64,000 nt of DNA from Neocallimastix lanati (nom. inval.). Lineage: Eukaryota > Neocallimastigomycota > Neocallimastigomycetes > Neocallimastigales > Neocallimastigaceae. Numbering within the stretch: the stretch's first letter is position 1; each line of letters begins with the position of its first letter. Made by a program: the position numbers and the translations under genes. Below the pieces are notes generated by a model. The model was not told the origin of the DNA. It did no database searches and saw only the letters and a list, made by a program, of their open reading frames with translations. Of this stretch, positions 12,164 to 28,869 are shown piece by piece. The stretch spans positions 192,001 through 256,000 of the forward strand of contig JACVTC010000148.1 in the NCBI GenBank assembly GCA_016946835.1, read 5' to 3'.

Positions 12164-13408
12164 ATGAAGGAAATATTATATTTATTATATATACCATTTA
12201 TATTTACTAGTAATTATTATTATTTATATATTATATAAAAATTAATACATTTATTTATTTTTCTATATTTATATTTACGAAATATATTTAATTTATATTA
12301 TAATTTATTGACTATATTTTATATATATAAAACTTTTATTTTTTTTATTTATTTAATTTTTTTATATATATTTGTCTTATAAAAATAGAACTTATAAAAG
12401 GAATCTCAGTTAATATGATGGCATACTCATATTTTTCGAATAATGATTTCTTTCAATCAATAGAGGACTCCTTTAATAATCATTCCATTGAAAATAATTT
12501 GAATGTAACATTATCAATAAATTATTTTTCAATGTTAAATTCAACTCAAAACAGACAAGATCTTTTCTCCTCTATTGATTACTTACTTCAAAGGAAATCT
12601 AATAAATATGATTTATATATTTTTGATTCATTCTTTTTAAAAGAATTATATCCACATTTTATCGATTTAAAGGAATATTTAGATAACGAATATATAGATT
12701 ATTATAATAATGAAACAATTAAATATAATTATATTTATAATGATAAATGGGTTGGTTTAGTAAGTTAAAATTTTTTAATATATTAAATATTGAAATAAAT
12801 AAATAAATAAAATTTTTTAATATATTAAATATTGAAATAAATAAATAAATAAATAATATTAATTTATATATATTTATTAATATAATGTTAATACATTTTA
12901 TATGTTTTTATCAGCCGTTATTTATAAAATTTATGGTTTTATATTCAAATGATTTTTATTTAAATAAATATAATAAAGAAATACCTAAAACATGGGATCA
13001 ATTAATAGAAACAGCGCAATATATAATGGAACAAGAACGAATAGAAAATGAAAGATCGCATCTTTACGGATATAATGGATTATTTTCTGATAGTAAATAT
13101 TGAAATTTTATTAAAAAAATTTTTTTTCTTAATTTGAATAATTTAATAAATCAAAAATTTTAATATTTATTTTTTCATATTCTTATTAAATATAAAATTA
13201 TATTATAAAGTAAAAGAAGGAACAATCAGTAGTATAAATTCAATTAGTCAATTTATTTATTCTTGTCGAGATGATAAGAATTCAACCGTCTATCCTTATA
13301 TAAAAAGTAAAATTACAAAAAATGCATTTAATAAAATAAAAGAAATTAAAGAAAAAGTTTCAATGGGTAAATATATATATAAATATATATTTAATAATAA
13401 TAATAGTA

Positions 13409-13490
<82 letters not shown>

Positions 13491-15208
13491 GATAATTATA
13501 ATAGATAATTATAATAAATAATAAATAATATTTAATAATTATTAATTGTTAATAATAAAATAATACAAAAATTACTTTAATATAATTATTTTTTCTCACT
13601 TTTCATTTTAATAAATGTATTTAATTAAATAAATTTATAATGAATTTATTTTATTATTTATTTATTTATTTATTTTTAATATAAAACAAAATTTAATAAT
13701 AAAATATAGATGAATTATTTAAATTAAGTGAACATCAAACAGATACTCTTTTAAATGAGAAAAATATATTATTATTTGCCACATTTTGGAATTCCGAATT
13801 ACCAAATGATAATGGTTTGTATAATGAAACTTTATTACCAGGATTAGAAGAAGGAATAAGTGGATCCACTTTATTAGGATATAATATTGGAATTAGTAAA
13901 TATATTGATGATGATAAGAGAAATGCTTCGATTGAAGTATTGAAATACTTTATTGATAAAGAATTTCAAAAAGAAATAATAATAAAAAAATTTCATAAAC
14001 ATAGTGCAATCATGGATTTATATAAGGAAGAAGAAGTTTGTTCCATATTAGATTGTGAAATTATAAATAATCTTCAATTTCCGATTAGACCTATGGAAGT
14101 AAACAATTACAATGAATTTGAATATCAACATAAATATTTAGAATATTTTTACGAATTTTTGTATGGAAATAAAAATGTAGATACTGTTGTTAATGATATA
14201 GAAGATATTACAAAATTTTACTATATGGATTTAGATAAAGATAATATATTTGGAATAGTAGTATTTTCAGTTATAAATATATTTGTAATTATTGTTTTTG
14301 CTTCGTTCATATTTTCTTTATTTCCACAATTTAAACAATATTATGTTATGTTTGATCTTCCTATGTGGATAAACTATATTGGAGCTTCCATGTTTGTTAT
14401 TTATTCAGTATTAACAAGGTTTGGAGAGCCAACTCGATTTAAATGCCATATTTTTATTCTGATGTTATTAACAGGATATACTATGATTTATGTTCCTTCC
14501 CTTTCATTTGTCATTGTTCATTATCCGAAATGGAACAACAAGTATATGGAATGGATTAAAAATAATGAAAAGAAATTTTTATATCTGTCTTATGTTATTG
14601 AAGCGCTGTTTATGTTATTATCAGCTATCAATCCTTCTTTCGAACCAGTAAGAGTTTATGTAGAGAGTTCTAAAAATTATTATCAATGCGAGATTGATAG
14701 AAAAAATATATTTGGATTTATATTATTAGTTATAGAAATTGTATTTCATGTTGTTCTCTTTATGACATTAGTTATATTTATGATTTTAGAATGGGCAATC
14801 AAACCTCTTCGACCTTATATGAAAAGTATGTTATATTTGTTAACACTTGATGGAGTAGCATTTTTTTCTATCTTTCTTCTTGAAATGATTAGTCATGGTA
14901 ATTATTATATTGAAAGTCTCTGTCCATTTACTGTACTTTTAATGTTTATCATGAAACATATTTATCTCTATATAATAAGTGTCTGGTTTGAAATTTCTAC
15001 TAAAAAGAAAGCTAAAGAAGAAGAAATGGTTAATGATTTACTTAAATTTAATAATGACGGAGCAACTACTGATATGATTTCTGGTAATATACCTAATACT
15101 GATAACACAACAAATGTTGAAACTATAAATAATGTATCTATGGTATCTGATGATACGAAGAAAGCAACATATAATATGTCACAAACAACCAATGTAATAT
15201 ATATTTAA
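12164..15208 (+). CDS. Receptor A: solute-binding-protein ectodomain fused to class C (GABA-B-like) GPCR
   Basis: Five exons are inferred: 12164-12209, 12389-12759, 12915-13092, 13211-13366 and 13710-15208, all with GT..AG introns, giving 749 residues. Exon 1 encodes a hydrophobic signal peptide. Residues about 17-420 resemble an extracellular solute-binding protein family 1 fold: YDLYIFDSFFLKEL, FMVLYSNDFYL, PKTWDQLIETAQYI (about 163-176) and LLGYNIGISKY (about 304-315) are the equivalents of hinge and ligand-cleft segments in bacterial sugar-binding proteins. Seven helices follow at about 430-456, 468-486, 496-520, 540-558, 584-610, 623-644 and 655-678; TRFKCHIFILMLLTGYT before helix 3 resembles GABA-B receptors. 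A polar tail ends the protein. It should sit in the plasma membrane with the binding domain outside and signal through G proteins; the ligand is unknown. Intron 4 holds an AAT microsatellite. It is a near-duplicate of receptor B. Confidence 0.85.
12768..12850 (+). repeat. Direct duplication inside intron 2 of receptor A
   Basis: A unit of about 42 bases (ATTTTTTAATATATTAAATA then GAAATAAATAAATAAAT) is present twice head to tail. The corresponding intron of receptor B has a single, slightly diverged copy, so the duplication is younger than the gene duplication or was lost in B. Confidence 0.7.
13403..13492 (+). repeat. AAT microsatellite in intron 4 of receptor A
   Basis: About thirty AAT units lie between the donor at 13367 and the acceptor at 13709. 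The matching intron of receptor B carries about fifty units (21205-21363). As an intronic array it does not alter the protein. Confidence 0.85.
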
Positions 15209-18078
15209 TATATTCCTAGAATTTATAATAAGTAACATATATGTAAATATATCTAGTTCAAATATTAATTCTATTATCTATTTTTATTTTTTTTTAATTA
15301 TTTTGCTGTTATTTAATTTTTTTTAAATTATATAAATTTTAATAATAAATAAAAATTTTATAAAGGTTTAAAGATTTGTATATATTTTAGTATTAGAATT
15401 TAAAATTAAAAATAGAATAGCATAAAATAAAAATGTATAATTATTCTAATTAGTATAATTTTTACAAAGTAGTATAAAATATTATAATTTATATATAATA
15501 TTCTTAAATAATAATTTATGATTAAAAAATCATATAAATATCAATCGATTCGAAAAGAAACCAAAAATATATGAGCTACTTATTAATATTAAATATTATT
15601 GAAAAATAAATAGGTAAATTCTTAATTATTAAATTAATAAATTGAAAAAAAAATAACAATAAAAAATATTACATTTGAACTCATATAACACAAATTGTAT
15701 TAATGGTTCTTAACACACATAACAATTCTTTAAAAATTGAATATTCTAATAATAATTCGGTTTGATGCGGAGTTTAGTGGATTCTACACTTCATACTTCA
15801 TAAATATTTCTTCTTTGTTATATTAAATATCATTGGATGAATGATTACTCAGATCAAACCATAATACCAATTACATTAAATTTTCATATTACATTAAGTT
15901 TATATTTATTTAATTTATAATTTTATTTAAATTATTTTTATAAATATTTATTTATTTTTTATTTCAATATATCTATAATGTATCTTACATTTATAAGTTT
16001 ATACCATTTAAAATATATATATATTTTTTTTTTGTTTCAATATATCTAAATATATATTTGAAATAAAATAATTGATTCATATCATTAATATTTAATGATA
16101 TAGATATGTTATATAAGCTCAAATGAAATATCTTACTGTAATATTTTTTTTTTTTTTTTTTTTTTAGTTATTTATTATTAATATAGAATTAAAAGTAAAT
16201 ATATATATTTGATTTTAGATGAATAAAAAAAAAAAAATTAGAACTAAATCTCCCTTTTGATATTGAAAAAATTTTAATTTATTTTTGTAAAGATTAAAAT
16301 TTACCTATATTATATTTAGGTTTTTTATTTGTCATCTAACAAAATAAAGAATATAAATTATATATTCTAATTATAATACCATAACCAACAATGAATTATT
16401 AAAAAAATTTTTATTATTAAAATATTAATATATATATGTATTAATTATTTATATGTATATATTTAAAATAAAACAAATAAGTAAATAATAAAAAGTTTAT
16501 TAAAAAATATTAAAAAATTAATAATTAAAATAAAAGAATTTTAATTATTGCTTTTTCTTATTAGTATTATTAATATTATATAAGTTTTTAATTTAATTAC
16601 CTTAAAATAAAAAAAATGTAATCTTAATGAAAATTATCAACAATGAAAAATAGTAGAAAGGAAAAAATAATTGATTAAAAGCTATAAAAAGTGTATATTA
16701 TAAAAATCCAACAAATATCATTAAATAAATTAATCAATCAAAATAAATCATTCAATAATTCTGATTCTAATTTTGATTCAGAATTGAACTGAACTAAGTT
16801 TATTATTTACTCTATAAAATACATAAATAAATAAATAAATAAATAAATAATTAATTAATTAATAAAATAAAAATAAAACATATAAATATATATTAAATAT
16901 ATATATTTTTAATATTATCAAGAATATTAATAAAATTTTATAAAAATTTAAGAAGCTACATGTAATAATATTAATCTAAATTCATTAAAAATACTTTATA
17001 AAAATTTTCATAAAAAATAATTTAAATAAATGACAATAATTATTTTATCAATTTAAATAAAATATTCATAAAAAATAAAAAATTTATTAGATGATATTAT
17101 TTTATTAATTTAAATAAAATATTAAATGTTTTTATACAATTAAATAATAAAAAAATAAAAATATATAGATTATTGGCATAACATATAATTAAGTTTTTTA
17201 AAATAAATTATTTTTAATAATTAAAATTAGTCAACTATTATTATCATTAAATTTGATTATTTAAAATTTTTTGAATTTTTATAATTATGTTTTGTGAAAT
17301 AGTAACTAAGCATAAAACCAATAAATATATATAATTATAATAAAAATAATGTTAAATGGTTTGAAAATTTAGTAATATATTAAAATTTTTTTTTATTATA
17401 ATACTCTTAATTTTTTTAATAAAAAAACTAATTAAATTTGTTAATTTTTTTTTTTTTTTTTTTATATATATATAAACTTCATATTAATTTTAAAAATAAA
17501 ATTTATAAAAATTGAAAATTCCTATTTTTGGAATGATTATCTTCTGAAAAAAAAAAAAAAAAAAGAAAAAAAAGAAAAAAAGAAAAAAAAAAAAGTTAAT
17601 TAATTAATATAAATTTATTATTTATTATTTAAATAATGGTTAATCAAGATTAAAATTTAAAGTACAGAAAAAAATACATATACATATTAATTTATATTTA
17701 ATTTATATTTACTATATATTTAATTAATTTAATTTAATGCTTTATAAACTATTATAATAAATTATTGAAGAAATGTTACATTTAAATTATTTTCAATTGA
17801 ATGGCTATAAAAATAATTTACTTTTGATTTTGTTAACTTCATTAATATAAAGTTATATTCTAGCTTAAGCTTAATAAAGTTTACTTATATTTAATTTATT
17901 AATATTTTAATTATAGTCATTTTATGAAAATGATTATGCAATGAATTAATAAATACAAGATATATTATTATATATTATCACTATTTATAATCTTTTAAAA
18001 AGACTAAAAATTTTTTTAAAAAGTAATTTTGTTAAATGATATAAACCCAATATATATAATTATAATTAAATAACACTT
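15209..18078. other. Intergenic region between receptors A and B, first part
   Basis: No gene is supported. Most is A/T simple sequence. Bases 15660-15870 are noticeably less repetitive (for example GGTTTGATGCGGAGTTTAGT) and may be an old mobile-element or gene fragment, but no protein family was recognised in six frames. A poly-T run is at 16147-16165 and an A-rich run with G interruptions at about 17547-17594. Confidence 0.6.
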
Positions 18079-18179
18079 AAAATTAATGGTTTGATTATTA
18101 ACTAATATTAAAAAATTTACTAAAAATAATAATAATAGAAAATTTTTTAATATTAGTTAATAATCAAACCATTAATTTT
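18079..18179. repeat. Perfect 40-bp inverted repeat with 21-bp loop
   Basis: The left arm 18079-18118 (ending TTAACTAATATTAAAAAATTT) and right arm 18140-18179 are exact reverse complements. They enclose 21 bases of AAT-rich loop. Unlike most palindromes here, the arms contain a non-repetitive core (AATGGTTTGATTATTAACTA), so chance pairing is unlikely. It could be a miniature foldback element. No target-site duplication is obvious. Confidence 0.85.
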
Positions 18180-18236
18180 TAGTATATATTTCTATTCATT
18201 TTATTTTTTTTTTTTAAATTGAAACATTTATTAATT

Positions 18237-18390
18237 TTAGTATTTACTATTTTTTTATTTTTATTTTTATTTTTATTTTTATTTTTATTTAATTTTATTT
18301 TTTATTTTTATTTACTTTTATTTTTTATTTTTATTTAATTTTATTTTTTATTTTTATTTAATTATATTTTTTATTTTTATTTTATTTTAC
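18237..18390 (+). repeat. TTTTTA minisatellite
   Basis: Tandem TTTTTAT units interspersed with a TTTTTATTTTTATTTAATTT-type unit repeated about four times. No coding content. Confidence 0.75.
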
Positions 18391-19039
18391 ATTATTTTTT
18401 TATATTATTATTACATATACAAACTTTAAAAATAGAATGTAAAAATTATATAATACAATTTTTGAGATTATAACCTAAAGAGTATTCTTTTAATAATTAA
18501 TTAAATGTAACATATCTGTAACAATTTTATTATTAAATTATAACAAATCATAAAACCAAAATTAAAAAATAATCAATTCTTTAAAATTGAAATAAAATCA
18601 TATTAAAAATTAGCTGAAAACCGAGAGGAAATATTCAAAAAGTTCAAATATTGAAGATAGTATAAAATTATCATCAAATAAAAGCCATGCTAAAATTCTA
18701 CAAGAAAATAAAAATTAAATAATGAAAATAATGATATTTTTAATTAGAAATAATTATAAAACATTAAATGAATAAAAATCACAAATAAAAATTTTTTTTG
18801 GAACAAAAATGTGAAAAAAAGTTTTGTTAATAAAAATATAAATAAAAAATTTAAAGTTTTAAAATTAATTAAAAATTTAAAATCTTAATAATTACAAAAA
18901 AATTATTTAAATCAAACCTTAATAATTATTAAAAAATAAATAAGGAATTTATTGAAAATAAATTGAAAAAAAACATAAAAATCTGGCTAATACAAAAGAT
19001 AAAAAATTAAATTTAAAAAATAATGAAATATATAAAAAC

Positions 19040-19375
19040 ATAAATATTATAATTAAAGAGGATAACTCTGAAAATGAATCTGAAGATAACTTTAGTGATC
19101 TGGAATCTTTGGATTAAAGAAAACTAAGGAAAACCAAAGAAAAAGATAATAAATTTAATATTAAAAGGAATAATAAAACTATCGATAAACAAATAAACAA
19201 AAATAACATAATTGATAAAGAAAAAATAAAAAACAATCGAAAAAGGGATATATCATGAGAATCGATTACTCTTAAAAATATAGGCTTATCAACAAAAGAA
19301 ACCCAATATTCAAGTTTAATAAAATGTACAAAAAAAGCTACATTTATAAAAAAGTTTAGTAAATGAAATATTCAA
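19040..19375 (+). pseudogene. Decayed coding fragment, unidentified acidic/lysine-rich protein
   Basis: One plus-strand frame reads as protein-like sequence interrupted by stops: an acidic stretch ENESEDNFSDLESLD, a stop, RKLRKTKEKDNK and further Lys/Asn-rich sequence, a stop, then LKNIGLSTKETQYSSLIK. Base composition is richer than the flanks and there is no long uninterrupted frame. The family was not recognised. It may be the remains of a gene or transposon; chance in A-rich sequence cannot be excluded. Confidence 0.3.
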
Positions 19376-19968
19376 CAAAAATATTAGAATTAATATTAGA
19401 ATAGATAATAAACCATGTAAGGATATAACAAAAGCTGAAATAAAAACAAAATAATAATAATAATAGAACATATCAAAAAATTATTTTTCTTTAAAATATC
19501 ATATTTTATATAATTAAATAATTTTTAGAGTTTTGGTATTTTATAAAAAGATTTGTAAAATATTTTTATTAATTGCTATTTTTAAGATATAATTTTTACC
19601 TGATTAAATTTAATATATTATAAATTTTATTTCTAATATTTAGATATATATATATTTATATATATATTTTTTTTATATTTATTACATTTTTATTTTTATT
19701 TATTTATTTTATTTTAACAAAAAAAAAAAAAAAAATTAAAAAAAATATCATATCAACTTTTAATTTTGTATGTTCTTATGAAAAAATATAAATATGAATT
19801 TGTAAATTAAATTATTAATTTTTATCTTTTATTATATTTTTAAGAAAAAAAATAGAATAAAAAAAAAAAAAAAAAAAATTTAAATATTGTATATTAGAAT
19901 ATAAATAAACATTTATTTATAACTTATTATAATAATTTAAATTTTCTAAAAGAGAAAAATAAAGAGAA

Positions 19969-24121
<4,153 letters not shown>

Positions 24122-24320
24122 TGTTTATTATTATGTATTAATAACTAACCTCAGATTTACAATTAAAGTAAAACCAGTTCTATTTATACAAGAACTGTGG
24201 CTAAATTTAGATACATGTTAATTTATTTAATTAATGTATTACATAATATGATTCGTATATTCATATTAATTTAATCTAATTTAACATTTATTTTTATATC
24301 GTAAATTTCTACTTCTAACA
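24122..24320. mobile_element. Probable solo LTR of a Ty1/copia element (199 bp)
   Basis: The segment starts TGTTTA and ends TAACA, is flanked by ATAAA on both sides (24117-24121 and 24321-24325, a candidate 5-bp target duplication), and is exactly as long as the inferred LTR at 62721-62919. It shares the internal block CTGTGGCT...TAGATACAT..TAATTTA with that LTR. The two copies are clearly diverged and have small indels. No internal element sequence lies beside it, hence solo LTR. The flanking ATAAA is also a common word in this region, so the target duplication alone is weak. Confidence 0.6.
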
Positions 24321-24437
24321 ATAAATAAATTTTTAAATGTAAATAATATATATACATATATATATATATATATATTTATATTTGTATTTATATGGATGTT
24401 TTTTTTTTTTTTTTTTTTTTTTTTTTTCATCATTTAT

Positions 24438-27132
24438 TTAACCTGATTTACAACTAGAATTACGAATATGATGTTTTAAAACATCAGACCTATAGAATCC
24501 TTTTTTACAAACTTTACAAATATATGGCTTTTCACCGGTGTGAATTCTTCTGTGCCGAATTAAATCATATTTTCTTTTAAATAAATATTTACAAAATTCA
24601 CATTTAAATGAACGAGGTTCATAAAATTCTCCAAATCTATAGTTTGACCATTTTTCAATTTTTTCTTTATTTCTTTTATCATCGATATTATTATTATTTT
24701 CATGTTTATTTTTATAATCATTTATATTGATCTTTTCTTTCATAGTATCCGAATTTGAATTCAATACTATATTATTATCTGTATTATTTTTTGAAATTAT
24801 ATTATTAAAGTTCTTTGATGATACATTAGTGTTAGTGGAAGAGCAACTAGTTATAAATGTAAATATTGATTTTTGTATATCCTTATTAGTTCCATTATTA
24901 ATAATTTCGTTATTGTTTATATTATTAATTTTATTATCATTATTTTTATTAATACATTTGGATTTATCTAATGATTTACTATTCTGGTTATTATTATTTA
25001 ATTCATTATGTAAATTCATTAAATTCTCTTGAATTGTATCCCTTAAATTATATCTTCTTGTTTTTATTTTCGTATTTAGATGTTTATCATTAATTTCATA
25101 TTCATTTCTATTATTAATATTTAGTTTTTTTAATAATTCTTCACTAATTTTTTTATTATTTCTATCAAAATTTATTCTATTTAAAGAATTCTCATTTATA
25201 ATTTTTATAGCTGTTTTTTTATCCATATTAGTATAACTCTTATTGCTTTTAAATTCTTTAATTTCTTTTATCACATGATTTCTTAATGATTCAATATAAT
25301 TTTTAATCTCTTGCTTATGGTAAATATTACTTTTTTTAACTTTAATCATTAAAGTATTACATATTATCAAACATATTCGTTGATATACTATTGAATATTT
25401 AGAAGTTTCTATTTTATTTATTGATATCTCTATTTCTTTTTTTTTTATTTTGCTATTACTATTACGAGAGTTAATTAATAAATTTATATTATCAAATAAA
25501 TCATTAAATATTTTTATATTTTTTGTGTTTATTTCATTTTTAATTATTAAATTTTGGATATTATTAATAGTGATATTAAAAGAATTATTTAAATATCTAT
25601 CAATTAATAACATAATTTGAGATATACAACTTAATCCATTTTCAAACATTAAAGAAATAAAAATATCACAATTTTCATTTACAAGATAATTTATAGAAAA
25701 TGGTTTTGCCTTATTTCTTATCATATTAACCATATCAATAATTAATTTTTTATTTAAATGAAATTTATTACTAATTATATCTAATTCTTCCAAAATCTTT
25801 ATTGTACTTTTTACGGTATTATTATAAAAATTTAAATATTTTAAAAGTGTGATATGTTCATTTCGACAATGTACTGTCTCAACTTTATTAAAACCATTGT
25901 TAGTATTTGTTTTAAAATTGTTTTCATAAAGTAAAAAAGGTTTATATTTATAACTAATTTCATTATCTTTTAAATAATTAGAAATTTCATTATTAAAATT
26001 ATTTGGATGTAATAAGGAATAACTATTCATATTTCCATTAATTTTTTGATATTCATTATTTTTTATATAACAAATAGGGTTATTCAATGATATTAATGAG
26101 CTATCATTATTTATATCATTGCTTAAATTATTGTTAAATGTTGTATTATTTTTTGCACATATATTTTGGGGATAATGATTTAGATCTAGTTCAAAATTTT
26201 CATAATTATCCTTTAATAAATTATTTTCTTTATAATTTATTAAAGAAGGAATATAATTATTAATTTCTGAAGTACCTTCAAAATTACTAATTAATTCATT
26301 TGTATTTAATTCATAAGTAGGAAATTCTAATGAATTATTAAACTTTGTTAATTTATTTGGTTGATATTGTGGTATTTCATTGTTTTCTATTGGATAAATA
26401 TTATTAGTATATTCAAGTTTATTTGGCCATAATGTTTTTGATAAAGTGGGTATAATTATGGAACTAGCTTGATTTATATATAAAGAACTTGATTTATTGG
26501 GTTTTATTTTTGTGTTAATTTTATTTGTACATAAAGAACTTGATATATTTGGTATAATATTAGGATTAATTATATTTGTATACAATGTATTGGTAAATCT
26601 GGGTATAATTTTATAATTAACTTCGTTTGAATGATCTATTTTAGAATGATTGGTCATTGAATTAGATTTAAATAATAAATTAGAACTTGACTCCATTGAT
26701 AAACCATTCATTACTGAGTAATTATTTTTTTTATTAGAAGAATTTAGTACAAAATTTTTTTTAAATATTTTAAATTTTTGTTTTTCATTTTTATCATCAT
26801 CAGCTAATTTTGAATTGCTCTTCTCCAACAAACTTTTCTCATTTTCATTAAAAACAGAGGATATATTTGATGTTATTTCAGGTATTGCTACTCCTAAATT
26901 TCTATCATAATGAAATGAATTAGCTTCCATATTACATTTATTAGAATAAAGATGTTCTTTACATAATTTAATATATTCAGATTGATTAATACAATTTGAG
27001 GGAACTGAATTTTTATATTTATATAAATTGGTATTATTTTTAATATTACTATAATAAATATATTGTGTTACATTATTATTTAAAATTGTATTATTTTGTG
27101 TTATCTCATATAATTTATTATTATCAGTACTA

Positions 27133-27163
<31 letters not shown>

Positions 27164-27191
27164 CATTTATATTATTTATTATTGATTTCAT
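24438..27191 (-). CDS. Asn-rich protein with two C-terminal C2H2-type zinc fingers (probable transcription factor)
   Basis: A single 917-codon frame runs from the ATG at 27191 to the stop at 24438. The first 800 or so residues are low complexity, rich in Asn, Ser, Lys and Ile, with Asn runs near residues 6-20. A short degenerate repeat around residues 195-255 has the pattern N-I-I-P followed by Ser/Leu/Tyr residues. At the C terminus are two adjacent fingers: C864-x2-C867-x12-H880-x3-H884, a TGEKPY linker, then C892-x2-C895-x12-H908-x5-C914, i.e. a C2H2 finger followed by a C2HC finger. Tandem fingers with a TGEKP linker bind DNA in other fungi, so a nuclear regulator is inferred; targets are unknown. 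The stop is followed on the minus strand by a long poly-A stretch. The low-complexity part could hide small unrecognised introns, but none is needed. Confidence 0.75.
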
Positions 27192-27886
27192 ATTTTATCT
27201 CAAATAAAATTAATATATTTAAAATCATGTATCAATTATAATTTTTCTTTAAAAAAAAAAAAAATAAAATAAAATTCAGAATATAAAAGTTTTCTAATTT
27301 TCAATAAAAAGTTATTTCAAAAAAATAAAAAAATTAACATTCGCCATATTTAATTTTTAAAATATTTCTTAAACTATGTTTAATAATAAATATTTATTAT
27401 TGTAAATTAATTTAAAAATTTCTTATGAAAATTATATATATTTTAATTATTTTAATTATAATTATATATTTTTTAAATAAATAATAAATAATAAATAATA
27501 AATAATAAATATTTAATTCTTAGATATTATTTATTAATATTATTTATACTTTATATATTATTCATTATTTAAATAAATATATATTAAATAAGTAATAAAT
27601 AATAAGAAAATTAAATATAAATAATTAATAAATATTTTAATAAATATATTTAATTTTTTAAATAATAAAAAATAAAAAAAATTTTCATAATTTTATATAC
27701 TAATTATTCAGATTTAATAAAAAAAAAAAAAAAAATATTATTATTATTTAAGAAATAATTTTGTTGAATTATGGTTTAAATGTTTAATTTAAATAACATA
27801 AGTATTAATTTATAATTAATAATTAAAAAAATAATTACCAGATGAAAAGGTCTTTAAAATTCTTAAATTTTAAAAATATCTTAAAT

Positions 27887-27919
<33 letters not shown>

Positions 27920-28869
27920 TATTGTATAATTATTTAAAAAATTTTGACATTATAATTACAATTATGTTTTTATTAATATTTTATTCCACATTATTCTAAT
28001 TATTATTTTAAAACTTAACTTATTGTAATACGCTACATTGCAAATGAGACATTTGAATACAATACCATCTAAAATAATTAGATTAATTAGATATTAATAA
28101 TTATTTATTTTTTTTTTTTTTTTTTTCTTTTTTCTTTTTTTTTTTTTTTTTAATATTAATATTATAAATAATTGTTTATTTTTTTATATTAGTATTTGAA
28201 TTTTTTATTTTTTTTTATAAATATTATAAACAATTGTTTATTATTTTATATTAATATTAGAGATTTTTAATAATATTATTTTTTTTTTTTATATTAAAGA
28301 TTTTTTTTTTTTTAAAAAAAAGTTTAACTATCGAAATAATTATACAGTGTTCATTGTATTTATTAATATATATATAGTTCTAAACTAACTTTTATGGTTA
28401 AATAAAAAATTTTTGAAATAATTATGACAAACTTTTTACAATATATAAATATTATAGACTTTGGTATAAATATAATTATTAAAAAGTTTTAACCAATAAA
28501 TATATAATTTTAAATATATAGAATAAAACATTTATTCATACACAATATTTAAAATTATTTAAATATATATTTTATTTATAAAATTATATAAAAATTAATT
28601 TATACAAATTGAATATTAATAATTATAAAAATATTATTTTAAATAACAATTATTTTATTATTATTTAATAAAATAATAATTTATAAAAAAATTAATATTC
28701 GTTTAATTTACTTATTTATTTATATTATTTTATTACATGATAATGTTTTATTAATATTCTTTATTTTTATTATTATTGTTATTTATAAATGCATAAAATT
28801 TTAGATAATACTCTTATATATAATAACGTAATTTATATGTTAAAAATAAAAAAATTTATTTTTTAATAA
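27192..28869. other. AT-rich intergenic region
   Basis: This is the upstream region of the zinc-finger gene and downstream region of the alcohol dehydrogenase. It holds poly-T runs (about 27889-27918, 28107-28150), AATA repeats (27478-27512), and at 28028-28070 a short patch ACGCTACATTGCAAATGAGA resembling the MITE-terminus words near 40 kb. No gene was recognised. Confidence 0.65.
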
